From Myxococcales bacterium (GTDB lineage Bacteria > Myxococcota_A > UBA9042): DNA of 64,000 nt. The notes below the pieces were generated by a model that searched no databases, had not been told where the DNA came from, and saw only the letters and a list, made by a program, of their open reading frames with translations. Positions within the stretch are counted from its first letter, which is position 1. Every line of letters begins with the position of its first letter. The stretch covers positions 1-64,000 of the forward strand of contig SHZF01000011.1 in NCBI GenBank assembly GCA_009692425.1, written 5' to 3'. The translations under genes were made by a program, and so were the position numbers. Of the stretch, positions 16,547-25,327 are shown one piece after another.

Positions 16547-18079
16547 TCAGACCCCAGCGGGCAGGCGATACAGCCGCGTGTACTTGGCGCGCAGGTAGTC
16601 GATGAAGTGCGCGGGCTCGAGCGCTTCGCCCGTGGCACGCCGCACGAGTTCATCGGTCTCCCAACGCGAGCCGGGCCGGTGCACGTGGGTGCGCAGCCAG
16701 CCGACGAGCGGCCCCACGTCGCCGGTCGCCAGCCCATCGGGAATGCCGGGCACGTCGCGCAGCGCCGCCCGCCAGAACTGTGCCGCGTACATGGCGCCCA
16801 GGGTGTAACTCGGGAAGTAACCAAACGACCCGCTCGACCAGTGCACGTCTTGCAGCACGCCCAGTCGCGCGTCCGGCGGCGTGATGCCGAGGTAGGCTTG
16901 CATCTTCGCGTTCCAGGCCTCGGGCAGGTCGCGCACCGCCAGCTTGCCGCTGAACAGGTCGCGCTCGATCTCGTAGCGCAGGATCACGTGCAGCGGATAC
17001 GTCAGTTCGTCGGCGTCGACCCGGATGAAATTCCCGAAGTCGACGCGGTTGAGCCCAAACAGGAACGTCTCGAAATCGAGCCCGCGCAAGAACGCATAGC
17101 GCTCCTGCAGGCGCGGGAAATGCCACGTCCAGAACGGCGCACCCTGCCCCACCTGCTTCTCCCACAGCAGCGACTGGCTCTCGTGGATGCCGTAGCTGCG
17201 CGGGCGGCTCACGGGCTGGTCGCCGAGGTCGCGGTTGCGGCCCTGTTCGTACAGCGCGTGGCCGGTCTCGTGCACCATCGCCATCAGCGACCCGGTGAAG
17301 TGGGTCTCCTTGTAGCGCGTCGTGATCCGCACGTCGGTCGGCCCGGCGCCGCCGCAGAACGGGTGCACCGCGACATCAAGGCGGCCGTAGTGGAAGTCGT
17401 AGCCCATCGCCCGCACGATAGCCTCGCCGGCCTCGCGCTGGAGGTCCACGGGCACCGGCGTGTGCAGCCAGCCTACGTCGGGCAGATCCGTCGCGGTCTT
17501 GACCTGGGCGATGAATGGCACCAGAAAATCCCGCAGCGGCGCAAACACCGTGTCGAGCCGCGCCATCGGCATGCCGGGCTCGAATTCGTCGAGCAGCACG
17601 TCGTACGAGGTGCGGTGGGGATCGATCGCCGCCGCGCGCCGCTGGGCCAATTCGACCAGGTGCTCCAGCATCGGCCGGAACCGCTCGAAGTCTGCATGCT
17701 TGCGGGCGTCGACCCAGATTTCGTGGGCCTTGACCGTCGCCTCGCCCCAGGCGCGCACCAGATCGGGGGGAATGCGGCTGGCGCGCCGGTGGTCCCGCGC
17801 CGCCTCGCGCACGTTGGCCCGCGCCACGTCGTCGAGGCCGCCGCCGTCACCTTGCAGCGTGCTCAGCAATTCGAGGTGGCGCGGGTGGGTCAGCCGCTCG
17901 TGGTGCAGCACGGCGAGCGTCGCGATCTGGCGCGCGCGGGCATCGGCGGCGCCGGGTGGCATGACGATTTCTTGGTCCCACTGGAGGATGCCGATGGCCT
18001 CCTCGATCGCAGACAGGTCGGCCAGGCGGCGGGTGAGTTCGGGGTAGGCGGGGCTCAGAGCAGGGTTCGTCAGGGTCAT
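16547..18079 (-). CDS. Carboxypeptidase, M32 (Taq) family
   Basis: A 510-residue zinc metallocarboxypeptidase that releases C-terminal residues with broad specificity. The zinc motif is HETGH (H270, E271, H274) in MAMVHETGHALYEQG, with the M32-specific downstream motif GIHESQSLLWE (about residue 300) giving the third ligand. The family motifs HPFCGGAGPTDVRIT before it and the C-terminal FGYFPSYTLGAMYA are also present. ATG 18079 is chosen over a longer upstream frame because family alignments begin with a helical SPAYPELTRRLADL. Coupled to pepP; divergent from an outer-membrane-like protein with a 109-bp gap. Confidence 0.95.
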   Translation of the reverse strand: MTLTNPALSPAYPELTRRLADLSAIEEAIGILQWDQEIVMPPGAADARARQIATLAVLHHERLTHPRHLELLSTLQGDGGGLDDVARANVREAARDHRRASRIPPDLVRAWGEATVKAHEIWVDARKHADFERFRPMLEHLVELAQRRAAAIDPHRTSYDVLLDEFEPGMPMARLDTVFAPLRDFLVPFIAQVKTATDLPDVGWLHTPVPVDLQREAGEAIVRAMGYDFHYGRLDVAVHPFCGGAGPTDVRITTRYKETHFTGSLMAMVHETGHALYEQGRNRDLGDQPVSRPRSYGIHESQSLLWEKQVGQGAPFWTWHFPRLQERYAFLRGLDFETFLFGLNRVDFGNFIRVDADELTYPLHVILRYEIERDLFSGKLAVRDLPEAWNAKMQAYLGITPPDARLGVLQDVHWSSGSFGYFPSYTLGAMYAAQFWRAALRDVPGIPDGLATGDVGPLVGWLRTHVHRPGSRWETDELVRRATGEALEPAHFIDYLRAKYTRLYRLPAGV

Positions 18080-18188
18080 GGCGTCACGGCCGGCGGGCGC
18101 GCCGGAGCGCGGGGTGTACGGGATTGGCGCGACAGAGGCAAGATGTGCGGCGGCGTCGGGGTCCGGCGCACTGGGAGTCTGCGCCACC

Positions 18189-19172
18189 ATGCCCATGCCT
18201 ACCCCGAGACTTCGGGCCTTCGTTGCGCGCACCTGTGCCGGCCTGGCGTTGGCGAGCGCGCCCCTGCTGCTCCCAGGCAGCGCCCATGCCCAAGCTTTGC
18301 CGCCACCGATCCCGGCCGAGCGCCTGGTGGTCAACAACCTGTCGCTATTTCGCGGGAACCCCATCGGCCTCGAAAACCAGCTCCGACTTGGCTACGCCTA
18401 CAAACTGTACGGGCGCGACGCCAGCAGGCTTTTGCGCGACAACTTCGTGTGGCTGGGTGCGTACCTGCGTACGAGCCCGGCGTCGCTGCGGGCGGCGGCG
18501 ATGGTCGAGGTGCAGCCGCTGTCGATCCTGAACCTGCGCTTTTCGGTCGAGTCGCTGCGCTTTTTCGGCAACTTCACGTTCTTGCAGTCGCGGCCGTCGG
18601 CGGCGGACGAACTGGCGGATTCGCACATGAAGGCCCACCGCACCGGGCCGCTGGCCAACTACAGCGGCGGCGGCATCCACATGACGTTCGAGCCGTTGCT
18701 GCAGGTCAAGGTGGGGCCCATCGTGATTCGCAACCGCGCGTTCTTCGGGCGCTTCGACATGCAACTGGAGCGCGGCGATCGGGTCTTCTACGAGGCAACC
18801 CTCGATGTCGCGGTGCCGGCACAAGGATGGGTCTTCGCCAACGATTTCGACGTGCTGTACCAGCGATCCTTCGGCACTGCGTTGCTCACGACCGGCGTGC
18901 GTGTCACCTCGGTGGTGCCGCAGTACGACGAGCGCGACGTGCTGCCGGGAGCGCCGCCTGACGGCATCGACAACAGCCACCACCGTGCCGGCCTGCTGGC
19001 GGCGTACACGCTGTGGGACGATGGCTACACGGCGTTCAACAAGCCGACCGTGCTGCTGATTTCGAGTTGGTACCTGAAGCACCGCTATCGCACCGGGGCC
19101 GATGTCAACCAGATGGTGCCGTATGTGGTGGTGGGGCTTGCGTTCCAGTCGGACGTGCTCGCGGGACGTTGA
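18189..19172 (+). CDS. Exported outer-membrane-like beta-strand protein
   Basis: 327 residues with a clear signal peptide (CAGLALASAPLLLPGSAHAQA, cleavage after AHA). The mature part is rich in alternating hydrophobic/aromatic strands (MTFEPLLQVKVGPIVIRNRA, DRVFYEATLDVAVPAQGWVF, MVPYVVVGLAFQSDV) separated by charged turns, consistent with a beta-barrel of perhaps 12-14 strands. No specific family recognised. It faces away from the M32 gene. Start ATG 18189, with a possible alternative two codons later. Confidence 0.7.
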   Translation: MPMPTPRLRAFVARTCAGLALASAPLLLPGSAHAQALPPPIPAERLVVNNLSLFRGNPIGLENQLRLGYAYKLYGRDASRLLRDNFVWLGAYLRTSPASLRAAAMVEVQPLSILNLRFSVESLRFFGNFTFLQSRPSAADELADSHMKAHRTGPLANYSGGGIHMTFEPLLQVKVGPIVIRNRAFFGRFDMQLERGDRVFYEATLDVAVPAQGWVFANDFDVLYQRSFGTALLTTGVRVTSVVPQYDERDVLPGAPPDGIDNSHHRAGLLAAYTLWDDGYTAFNKPTVLLISSWYLKHRYRTGADVNQMVPYVVVGLAFQSDVLAGR

Positions 19173-19250
19173 ACCGCGCCACGACACGCAAGGCGGCCGA
19201 ACAGAAGGCGGGCGGCTGTGCGTGCGGTTCTTGCGAAGTAGGCAGGGGCG

Positions 19251-19526
19251 CTACTTGCGGGGCTCGACACGGGGCCGAGGTCGGAACACCGCCTCGAGCG
19301 CGCCCCACCCATGCGGCGCCTCGCACTGCGCGTCGAAGAGCAACTTCTGCCCCGATGGTAGCCGGACGCGCGTGTACGGCGCGGCGACCGATACCGTGAA
19401 CGTGCTATCTGTCGTGCCCTCCTCCTCGACGACTTGGGAATCGCGCAGTTCATCGGACGTGAACTCGCGGCACCGCCGGCCCCACACCAGCCAGGTGGTG
19501 ACGCGCTGACTCGTGAAACGGGCCAT
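19251..19526 (-). CDS. Hypothetical 91-residue protein
   Basis: A short ORF in a stretch of somewhat lower G+C. The sequence (MARFTSQRVTTWLVWGRRCR ... PYTRVRLPSGQKLLFDAQCE ... VFRPRPR) is mixed strand-like, with two cysteines and no signal or membrane segment. The frame runs further upstream but becomes atypical. No Shine-Dalgarno is visible. Support is composition and position between two real genes only. Confidence 0.4.
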   Translation of the reverse strand: MARFTSQRVTTWLVWGRRCREFTSDELRDSQVVEEEGTTDSTFTVSVAAPYTRVRLPSGQKLLFDAQCEAPHGWGALEAVFRPRPRVEPRK

Positions 19527-19674
19527 CGCGGAATTCGGGCCTTCGGCGCATCCGGCCGGGCTGCGCGCGAGCTGGCGCCGATCTCCACTGCCAGACACTG
19601 CCAACCGCTTGCCTTCCCCCGCCAAGTGACCTATCCGGCAATCCAACGGCGAACCCGCCTCACGCTGGACGACG

Positions 19675-21174
19675 ATGCCCGCCCACCCTCTCGACCCGTT
19701 GCTCGACCTGCTCTACCTGCCGCGCGCGGCCTGGGCCGAGCAAGCCCATGAAAAGCTCCAGACAGCGCTGGCCAACCGCTACCAGCGCGTCGGCGACCTC
19801 AAGGACCGCGCAGGGGACAAACGCATCGCGGGGCGGTTCAACGTCAAGGACGACGAGGGCAACATCCCCTACGTCGGCCTGATCGCACCCGGCCAGGAGC
19901 GGATGGGGCCCTACGGCGGCATGAGCTTCGTGCTGTTCCCGGCCGACGCGCCCCACCAGCGGCCGGCGCTCGTGACGATGGTCGTCGGCACCCAGGGTTT
20001 GGCGCCCGATGAAGGGCTGCTCGGGCGTCCCGGGCATGCGCGCGCGTGCCGGGGCATCGCCGAATGGTACCGGCGCCAACTGGGTCCACGGTCCGCCTGG
20101 GCGAAGGTGGACCCGGTCCGCATCGACCTCGACGTGCCGGCGGCGGTCAAGCACGACCTCGCGGCCTGGAAGGCGGCCCTCGACAAGTACGGCACCGTGC
20201 TCTACGCGACCTTCGTCTTGCCTGGAACGACCGTGGCGTCCGAGCCGCAGCGGCCGATCGTGCTGCGGTTGCTCGCCGCCCTGCTCGATCTCACGCTCGG
20301 CGAGCGCGGCTTCGACGTGAAGAAGGACCACGAGGCCGAAAAGGCCGAACTGCAGCAGGCGTGGCTGGAGCCGCTGCTGCCGGCGACCGACGCCGAGGCG
20401 CTCGCTGCCCTGCTCGGCCGCCGCCGGTTCGTGGTGCTCGAGGGGCCGCCCGGCACCGGCAAGACGCGACTTGCACTCGAATTGTTGCAGCGCCATCCGA
20501 ATCGCGGCCGTGTAGTGCAGTTCCACCCGGGTACGACGTACGAGTCCTTCGTCGGGGGTCTGGCGCCGGTCGCTCGCAACGCCGAACTCGGCCTCGCCTT
20601 CGAGGCGGCGCCAGGACACTTGATGCAAGCGGCCATCGCAGCTCGTCGCTGTGCGCCTGAACCCTACCTGCTCGTCATCGACGAGATCAACCGCGCCGAC
20701 CTCGCCAAGGTGCTGGGCGAGGCGATCTTCCTGTTCGAGCCCGGCGAGCCCGATCGCGTCGTGCACCTCGCGCACGACTTCCCGGACTTCGGCCGCACGC
20801 TCAGCCTGCCGTCCAACCTGCACGTGCTCGGCACCATGAACAGCGCCGACCGCAGCATCGCGATCCTGGACCTCGCCATCCGTCGCCGGTTCGCGTTCGT
20901 GCGTCTGTGGCCGCAGCCGTCCGTGCTCGAAGCGCAGCACCCGGAGTTGCAGCAGGCGTTTCGCGAGTTGCTGACGCTGTTCGTCGAACACGCGCCCGAC
21001 GACGTGCTGGCGCTGCTGCCCGGCCACGCCTACTTCCTCGGCCTGGACGAAGCCCATGCGCGCACGCGGCTGCGCACTGAACTGCGGCCGCTGCTCGAAG
21101 AGTACCTGGCTCAGGGCTACGTGGCGCCGATTGCCGACCACGTGCGCGCCTGGCTCGACCGGCTGGCGGTGTAG
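19675..21174 (+). CDS. mcrB: McrB-like AAA+ NTPase of a type IV restriction system
   Basis: 499 residues. The C-terminal 260 residues are a McrB/AAA_5 motor: Walker A GPPGTGKT (257-264), Walker B plus the McrB-type extension LLVIDEINRADLAKVLGEA (about 332-350), sensor region LGTMNSADRSIAILD (about 385) and arginine region LAIRRRFAF. The first 230 residues are not a domain I recognise; they include IPYVGLIAPGQERMGPYGGM and probably read the DNA target. In McrBC the GTP-driven motor translocates DNA carrying modified bases and activates McrC. The downstream gene begins 3 nt after the stop, so the two form an operon. Confidence 0.88.
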   Translation: MPAHPLDPLLDLLYLPRAAWAEQAHEKLQTALANRYQRVGDLKDRAGDKRIAGRFNVKDDEGNIPYVGLIAPGQERMGPYGGMSFVLFPADAPHQRPALVTMVVGTQGLAPDEGLLGRPGHARACRGIAEWYRRQLGPRSAWAKVDPVRIDLDVPAAVKHDLAAWKAALDKYGTVLYATFVLPGTTVASEPQRPIVLRLLAALLDLTLGERGFDVKKDHEAEKAELQQAWLEPLLPATDAEALAALLGRRRFVVLEGPPGTGKTRLALELLQRHPNRGRVVQFHPGTTYESFVGGLAPVARNAELGLAFEAAPGHLMQAAIAARRCAPEPYLLVIDEINRADLAKVLGEAIFLFEPGEPDRVVHLAHDFPDFGRTLSLPSNLHVLGTMNSADRSIAILDLAIRRRFAFVRLWPQPSVLEAQHPELQQAFRELLTLFVEHAPDDVLALLPGHAYFLGLDEAHARTRLRTELRPLLEEYLAQGYVAPIADHVRAWLDRLAV

Positions 21175-21177
21175 CCG

Positions 21178-22644
21178 ATGGCCGCACGCGCCCGGATTCG
21201 CGTCGTCGCGCCGTTCGTCCCCCGAGTGGCCGCGCGCGTGCGGTCCGGCGTGCGCGAGGTCGAGGACTCGAGTGAGACGTTTGTGCCGGCACCAGGCTGG
21301 CTGACCGACGACGACCGGCGTCAGGATGCGACCGCCGAACGCCTGGCCGAGGGCCTGCTCGACCAGAACCAAGGCCTGCTGCGCGACATGGGCATCGCGG
21401 GCGACGTGCGGCGGCGGCGCGGCGTGCCGGGCTTGTGGCTGAAGACCTCGACCCGCGTGGGTGCGGTGCCCTTGCTGTCGCCGATCAGCGCGCGCGCAGA
21501 CTTTGGTCTCGTCGTGCGGCCGCGGTTCGCCTGGCAGTCGGCGGGGGACATGATGGCGGCGACCGGCTTTCGCTGCGCGCCGCAGATCCTGCCGCAGTTG
21601 CCAGAGCTGCCGCAGTCCGAACGGCGCGTGCCGGCGTGGGTGCTGTCGGCCATCATTTTGCCGCGACTGGGACGCCTGCTGGCGAGCCTGGACCGGCGCT
21701 TCGACATCGTGGACCTCGACCTGCGGGCGCCGGCCGGCAGCGTCGACTGGCAGCGCTACGCCACGACCCGTCTGCCCATGGCGCGCGTCCTCGACGTCCC
21801 CTGCCGTCGGCCCGATTTGCGCGAGGACGCCGATCTGCTCGCCGCGCTGCACCACGTTGTGCTGCGCCACCGCGCGGCGCTGTTGGCCCAGCGCAGCACC
21901 GGACCCGTGGTGCACGCCCTGCTCGCCGTGTGTGCGCGGATGCTGCATCGCCTCGCCGGTCACCCGCCGCGCCTGCCCTCGCCGGCACTGCGCAGGCGGT
22001 GGATCCAGCGGCCGCTGCAGCGGTCGGTCTTCCGCGAAGGCATCCAGGCGGTCGGGTGGACGGTCGACGAGCGCGGCCTGGCGGGGCTGTCCGACCTCGA
22101 AGGGCTCGCGTGGTGCCTCGACATGGAGCGGTTCTTCGAGGCCTGGACCGAGGCCGTTGCTGAGCGCCTGGCCCAGCGCATTGGCGGCGTGGTGCGCGCC
22201 GGGCGGACTGGCCAGACCCGCAGCGCGCTGGACTGGCGCCCGCCGCAGCTGGCAACCCAGGGCGCGCTGGTGCCCGATGTCGTCGTGCTGGGGCCCACGG
22301 TCGCGGTCGTGTTCGACGCCAAGTACAAACGCCACGCCGAGCGGCTGCAGCACGGCGGCTGGTCTGGGTTGCCCGAGTCGCTGCGCGAGACGCACCGCGA
22401 CGACCTGCTGCAGGTGCTGGCGTACTCGGCGCTGGTCAATGCGCCCAGGGTGGTCGCGTGTCTTGCCTACCCGGTTGCGGCCGAGGCATGGGCGGACCTC
22501 GTCGAGCGACAGCGGGCCTGGGCCAAGGCGCGCGTGTCCGGCGGGCCGCGCAACGTCGAACTCGCGTGGTGCGCGCTGCCGATGGGTGGCGATCCTGGCC
22601 AGGCGGCTGAGATGTTGGCGCAGGTGGTGCGGGAAGTGGCGTAG
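21178..22644 (+). CDS. mcrC: McrC-like nuclease subunit
   Basis: 488 residues. The C-terminal PD-(D/E)xK nuclease core is visible: D367 in LVPDVVVLGP, and D380-A-K382 in VAVVFDAKYKRH, followed by the QVLAYSALVNAP helix typical of McrC/5-methylcytosine restriction subunits. The N-terminal 340 residues (helical, with LAEGLLDQNQGLLRDMGI) form the adaptor that docks on McrB. This is on the long side for McrC. The ATG at 21178 directly follows the mcrB stop. Expected activity is cleavage of methylated foreign DNA together with McrB. Confidence 0.82.
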   Translation: MAARARIRVVAPFVPRVAARVRSGVREVEDSSETFVPAPGWLTDDDRRQDATAERLAEGLLDQNQGLLRDMGIAGDVRRRRGVPGLWLKTSTRVGAVPLLSPISARADFGLVVRPRFAWQSAGDMMAATGFRCAPQILPQLPELPQSERRVPAWVLSAIILPRLGRLLASLDRRFDIVDLDLRAPAGSVDWQRYATTRLPMARVLDVPCRRPDLREDADLLAALHHVVLRHRAALLAQRSTGPVVHALLAVCARMLHRLAGHPPRLPSPALRRRWIQRPLQRSVFREGIQAVGWTVDERGLAGLSDLEGLAWCLDMERFFEAWTEAVAERLAQRIGGVVRAGRTGQTRSALDWRPPQLATQGALVPDVVVLGPTVAVVFDAKYKRHAERLQHGGWSGLPESLRETHRDDLLQVLAYSALVNAPRVVACLAYPVAAEAWADLVERQRAWAKARVSGGPRNVELAWCALPMGGDPGQAAEMLAQVVREVA

Positions 22645-23521
22645 GACGACCTCGCACCTGCACCGCGCCGGTGCTACCGAGTACAAGCGGTCCAACCCAC
22701 CACCGGCGACCGAGGCGCAAACGGGTGCATACAGGAGCCACGTCCCTGCCTCCACGCCGCTCGTTGGCGCATGCGTTGCCGGGCGGCGCGCTGCCGTCCT
22801 GCGACATTTGGAAGCTTCCGGTGGCGGTGTGGCCATGCCAGGGGGGACGGGCGCGGTAGGCGCGGTGGCGGGGACGGGTGCCCCCAACGAGGAGTGGATC
22901 GGACGGGGGAGGGCGTTCGCGGGGACCCTGTGGGCGCTCCTGGGTCGCCGCTTCAGCGTGTGCCACAAACCAGAGGTAGCCCGCCGCGCGTGTCCAGACC
23001 CACTCCCGGCCCCGACGGGGCCCTCCCCGCCAAGAAAACGCCCTCCCCGCCGACCGCCCAGAAAAATCCAGGCAGATCACCACCTTTGCGGGACCACTCG
23101 GCTTTCGCCGAGCCCGCCCTTCCTTCGGCCCGGGAGCCTCTCGACCCCCGCGCCCGGCAGCAGCAACCCGACCACCTCCGGAGCGCGCGTCCGCTGGCAG
23201 CCACCGCACGTCGGTCCGCGCGGCAGACCCGCCTGAAGCAAGAATCGTGCCAACACGTCAACCCGCTGAAACTACACAGTCCATCCGCACCTGACCCCCG
23301 TCTCACCCCAACCCCGGCGCCTCTTCACTTTCCGGCCAATGTCCAAGCAAACGCGTTGCGGAATAACGGGATGCGCCCCGGTCTCACCCTCCCCGTCCGT
23401 CTCGGTCCCAGTCTCAGGCACCCGTCTCCCGTCTCTGGCCGCCGAACCGCCCGCGCCGCGACCGCCCGTTTTCCAACCGCCGGCCCGTGCGCTACGCTGT
23501 ACTCAATCCACGGAGCCCGCC
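22645..23521. other. 877-bp region without recognisable gene
   Basis: Frames on both strands translate to low-complexity Arg/Pro/Ala sequence without signals or motifs. The plus strand is strongly pyrimidine-rich from about 22980 to 23480, with recurring CCCGTCTC/GTCTCACCC-type words. It may be the long 5' leader or regulatory region of the fibrinogen-like gene that follows, or decayed sequence. No clear promoter or terminator was identified. Confidence 0.4.
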
Positions 23522-25273
23522 ATGCACACCGCCACCCTCGCCCTCCGCGCCGTCACCTTCGCCCCCCGCGCCGCCACCCTCGCCCTCCGCACCGTCCCCT
23601 TCGCCAGCCTCGCCGTCATCCTGGCCAGCTTGGTGCCTACGCCCGGCCACGCCGAACCGGTGCAACTGCCGATTCAGGGCCGACTCGGGGCGGCGGGCGG
23701 TGGTGCCGTCACCGATGGCGGCTACCCGATGGCGTTCGGCCTGTACGACGCGCCGACTGGCGGCAAGCAACTCCACGACGAGACGTTCCTCAACGTGCCC
23801 GTGGCCGGCGGGCTGTTCACGCTGGCAATCGGGGCCGGCAAGACGAAGCTCGACTCGGACGTGTTCGCGGCCGGCGCCGGCGCGGTGTGGATCGGCGTCA
23901 CGGTGGCGGGCGAGCCGGAACTGCCGCGCATCGCGTTGCAGCGGGTGCCATATGCCGTACACGCACTGGGTGCCAGCAGCGCGGGCGGCCTGCAGTGTTC
24001 GGGCTGCGTCGATGCCGGCGACCTCGCGGTGAGTTCCGTGACCTCGGAAAAGATCGCCGCCGGCGCGGTGCAGTCGGCCCACGTCGCGTTTGGCTACGCG
24101 GGTTCGGCAGACAAAGGCGGCGCGGCGGTCCACGCGCTGACGGCGACCCAGGCCAAGTCGGCAGACTTCGCGGCGACGGCAGACTTCGCGGCGACGGCGG
24201 ACGAGGCCAAGATGGCGGGGTCGGCCCAGAAGCTCGCGTGCAGCGGTTGCGTGACGGCGCCCATGCTGGCCGGCACCATCGTGGCGGACCTCGTCACCGG
24301 CAAGAACCTCGCCATCGTGGCGGCCTCGGGCAAGTACGCGGACCTCGCCGGCGCGCCCGACCTCGCCACATATGGGGCCCTGGGTGCGGCCAACGCCTGG
24401 ACGGCGCAGCAGAAACTCGACAAGGGCGCGGTGCTCGGCGCGGCGCTCGATTTCAACCTCCAGGAGGCCGTCGGGTTCCGGTTCCAGAACAGCAGCGGCG
24501 CCCCGTTCAAGTGCGACGCCAAGCTCACGGGCCTGGCCTACTATGACACGAAGGCCAACCACCTCGCCGTGTGCGATGGCAAGGAATATGTGCCGTTCGC
24601 GTTCGCGGTGCCGCCCGGCAACGCAAACAACCCGGCCAAGAGTTGCCTGGCCGTCTATGATGCCGGCGTCAAGCAGAGCGGCGCGTACTGGGTCGACCCC
24701 GACGGCAGCGGCGGCCCGCTCGAGAAGGTCCAGGTGGCGTGCGACATGGACGCCGACGGCGGCGGCTGGACGTTGGTGGCCAACGCGCACCCGACCGGCA
24801 ACCAGCACGTGGCGACGACGGGTTCCATCAACCTCGGCTCGCCGGTGGGGGTGCCGTGGGAAGACGCGCCGGCCGGGCGCAAACAATCCGACGCCTGGAT
24901 CAAGGGCGTGGCGAGCGAAGGCACCATTCGCGTCCAGGTCGGTGCGAAGCCGGCGCAGAAATACCGCACGTTCTTCCGGCTGCCGGCGGGCATCCAGAAC
25001 CTGAACTTCACCTGCAAGGGCACGAGTTGCCCGCGCATCATCACGTCGCACAGCTATCCCTACGTGTGGGAGTCGTCGCCGTGTACGGGCGTCAACAAGG
25101 GCTACAACATCGCCAACGACAACTACTGGGTGTTCGACAACCACGACAACGGGGAGTGTGGGGCGCAGTTCTCGTCGTCGAAATACAACGCGGGTGAGCG
25201 GGTGCTGTACTACTACACGCCGAGCCCCGGCGGCATCTACCAGCAGCAGGCGGGGTATACGTGGGTGCGGTAG
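23522..25273 (+). CDS. Exported fibrinogen-like domain protein
   Basis: 583 residues. Residues 1-44 are an Ala/Leu-rich signal sequence built from a 42-bp tandem duplication. Residues 45-160 form an N-terminal module (PIQGRLGAAGGGAVTDGGYP, IALQRVPYAVHALGASSAGG) shared with the minus-strand protein at 30.3 kb. A middle region contains short alanine-rich repeats (ADFAATADFAATAD). The C-terminal 220 residues match the fibrinogen C-terminal/FReD fold start (NPAKSCLAVYDAGVKQSGAY, CDMDADGGGWTLVANA). Such domains bind glycans or proteins; the protein is probably surface-displayed or secreted. It is monocistronic, converging on OmpA. Confidence 0.8.
   Translation: MHTATLALRAVTFAPRAATLALRTVPFASLAVILASLVPTPGHAEPVQLPIQGRLGAAGGGAVTDGGYPMAFGLYDAPTGGKQLHDETFLNVPVAGGLFTLAIGAGKTKLDSDVFAAGAGAVWIGVTVAGEPELPRIALQRVPYAVHALGASSAGGLQCSGCVDAGDLAVSSVTSEKIAAGAVQSAHVAFGYAGSADKGGAAVHALTATQAKSADFAATADFAATADEAKMAGSAQKLACSGCVTAPMLAGTIVADLVTGKNLAIVAASGKYADLAGAPDLATYGALGAANAWTAQQKLDKGAVLGAALDFNLQEAVGFRFQNSSGAPFKCDAKLTGLAYYDTKANHLAVCDGKEYVPFAFAVPPGNANNPAKSCLAVYDAGVKQSGAYWVDPDGSGGPLEKVQVACDMDADGGGWTLVANAHPTGNQHVATTGSINLGSPVGVPWEDAPAGRKQSDAWIKGVASEGTIRVQVGAKPAQKYRTFFRLPAGIQNLNFTCKGTSCPRIITSHSYPYVWESSPCTGVNKGYNIANDNYWVFDNHDNGECGAQFSSSKYNAGERVLYYYTPSPGGIYQQQAGYTWVR
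23531..23614 (+). repeat. 42-bp tandem duplication inside the signal peptide
   Basis: Two 14-codon units (23531-23572 and 23573-23614) encode ATLALRAVTFAPRA and ATLALRTVPFASLA. The duplication doubles the hydrophobic core and puts arginines inside it. Confidence 0.8.
24161..24196 (+). repeat. 18-bp exact tandem repeat in the coding region
   Basis: Two identical copies of an 18-bp unit encode ADFAAT twice in the linker of the fibrinogen-like protein. The reading frame is kept. Confidence 0.75.
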
Positions 25274-25327
25274 GCCCACGTTGCGAACATCAGGGGGCCG
25301 GCGGCATCGCAACGTAGGGTTCGCCCA

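Noticed and set aside
16535-18961. Plus-strand ORF of 808 codons over the peptidase pair
   Set aside because: It crosses two well-defined metallopeptidase genes and contains no recognisable feature.
19660-22968. Minus-strand ORF of 1102 codons opposite mcrB and mcrC
   Set aside because: The plus strand carries Walker motifs and the PD-(D/E)xK core in two coupled genes; the antisense is His/Arg/Gln low-complexity.
22436-23209. Minus-strand gene in the 877-bp gap
   Set aside because: The frame overlaps the end of mcrC. The translation is Gly/Arg/Pro-rich with no start signal or motif.
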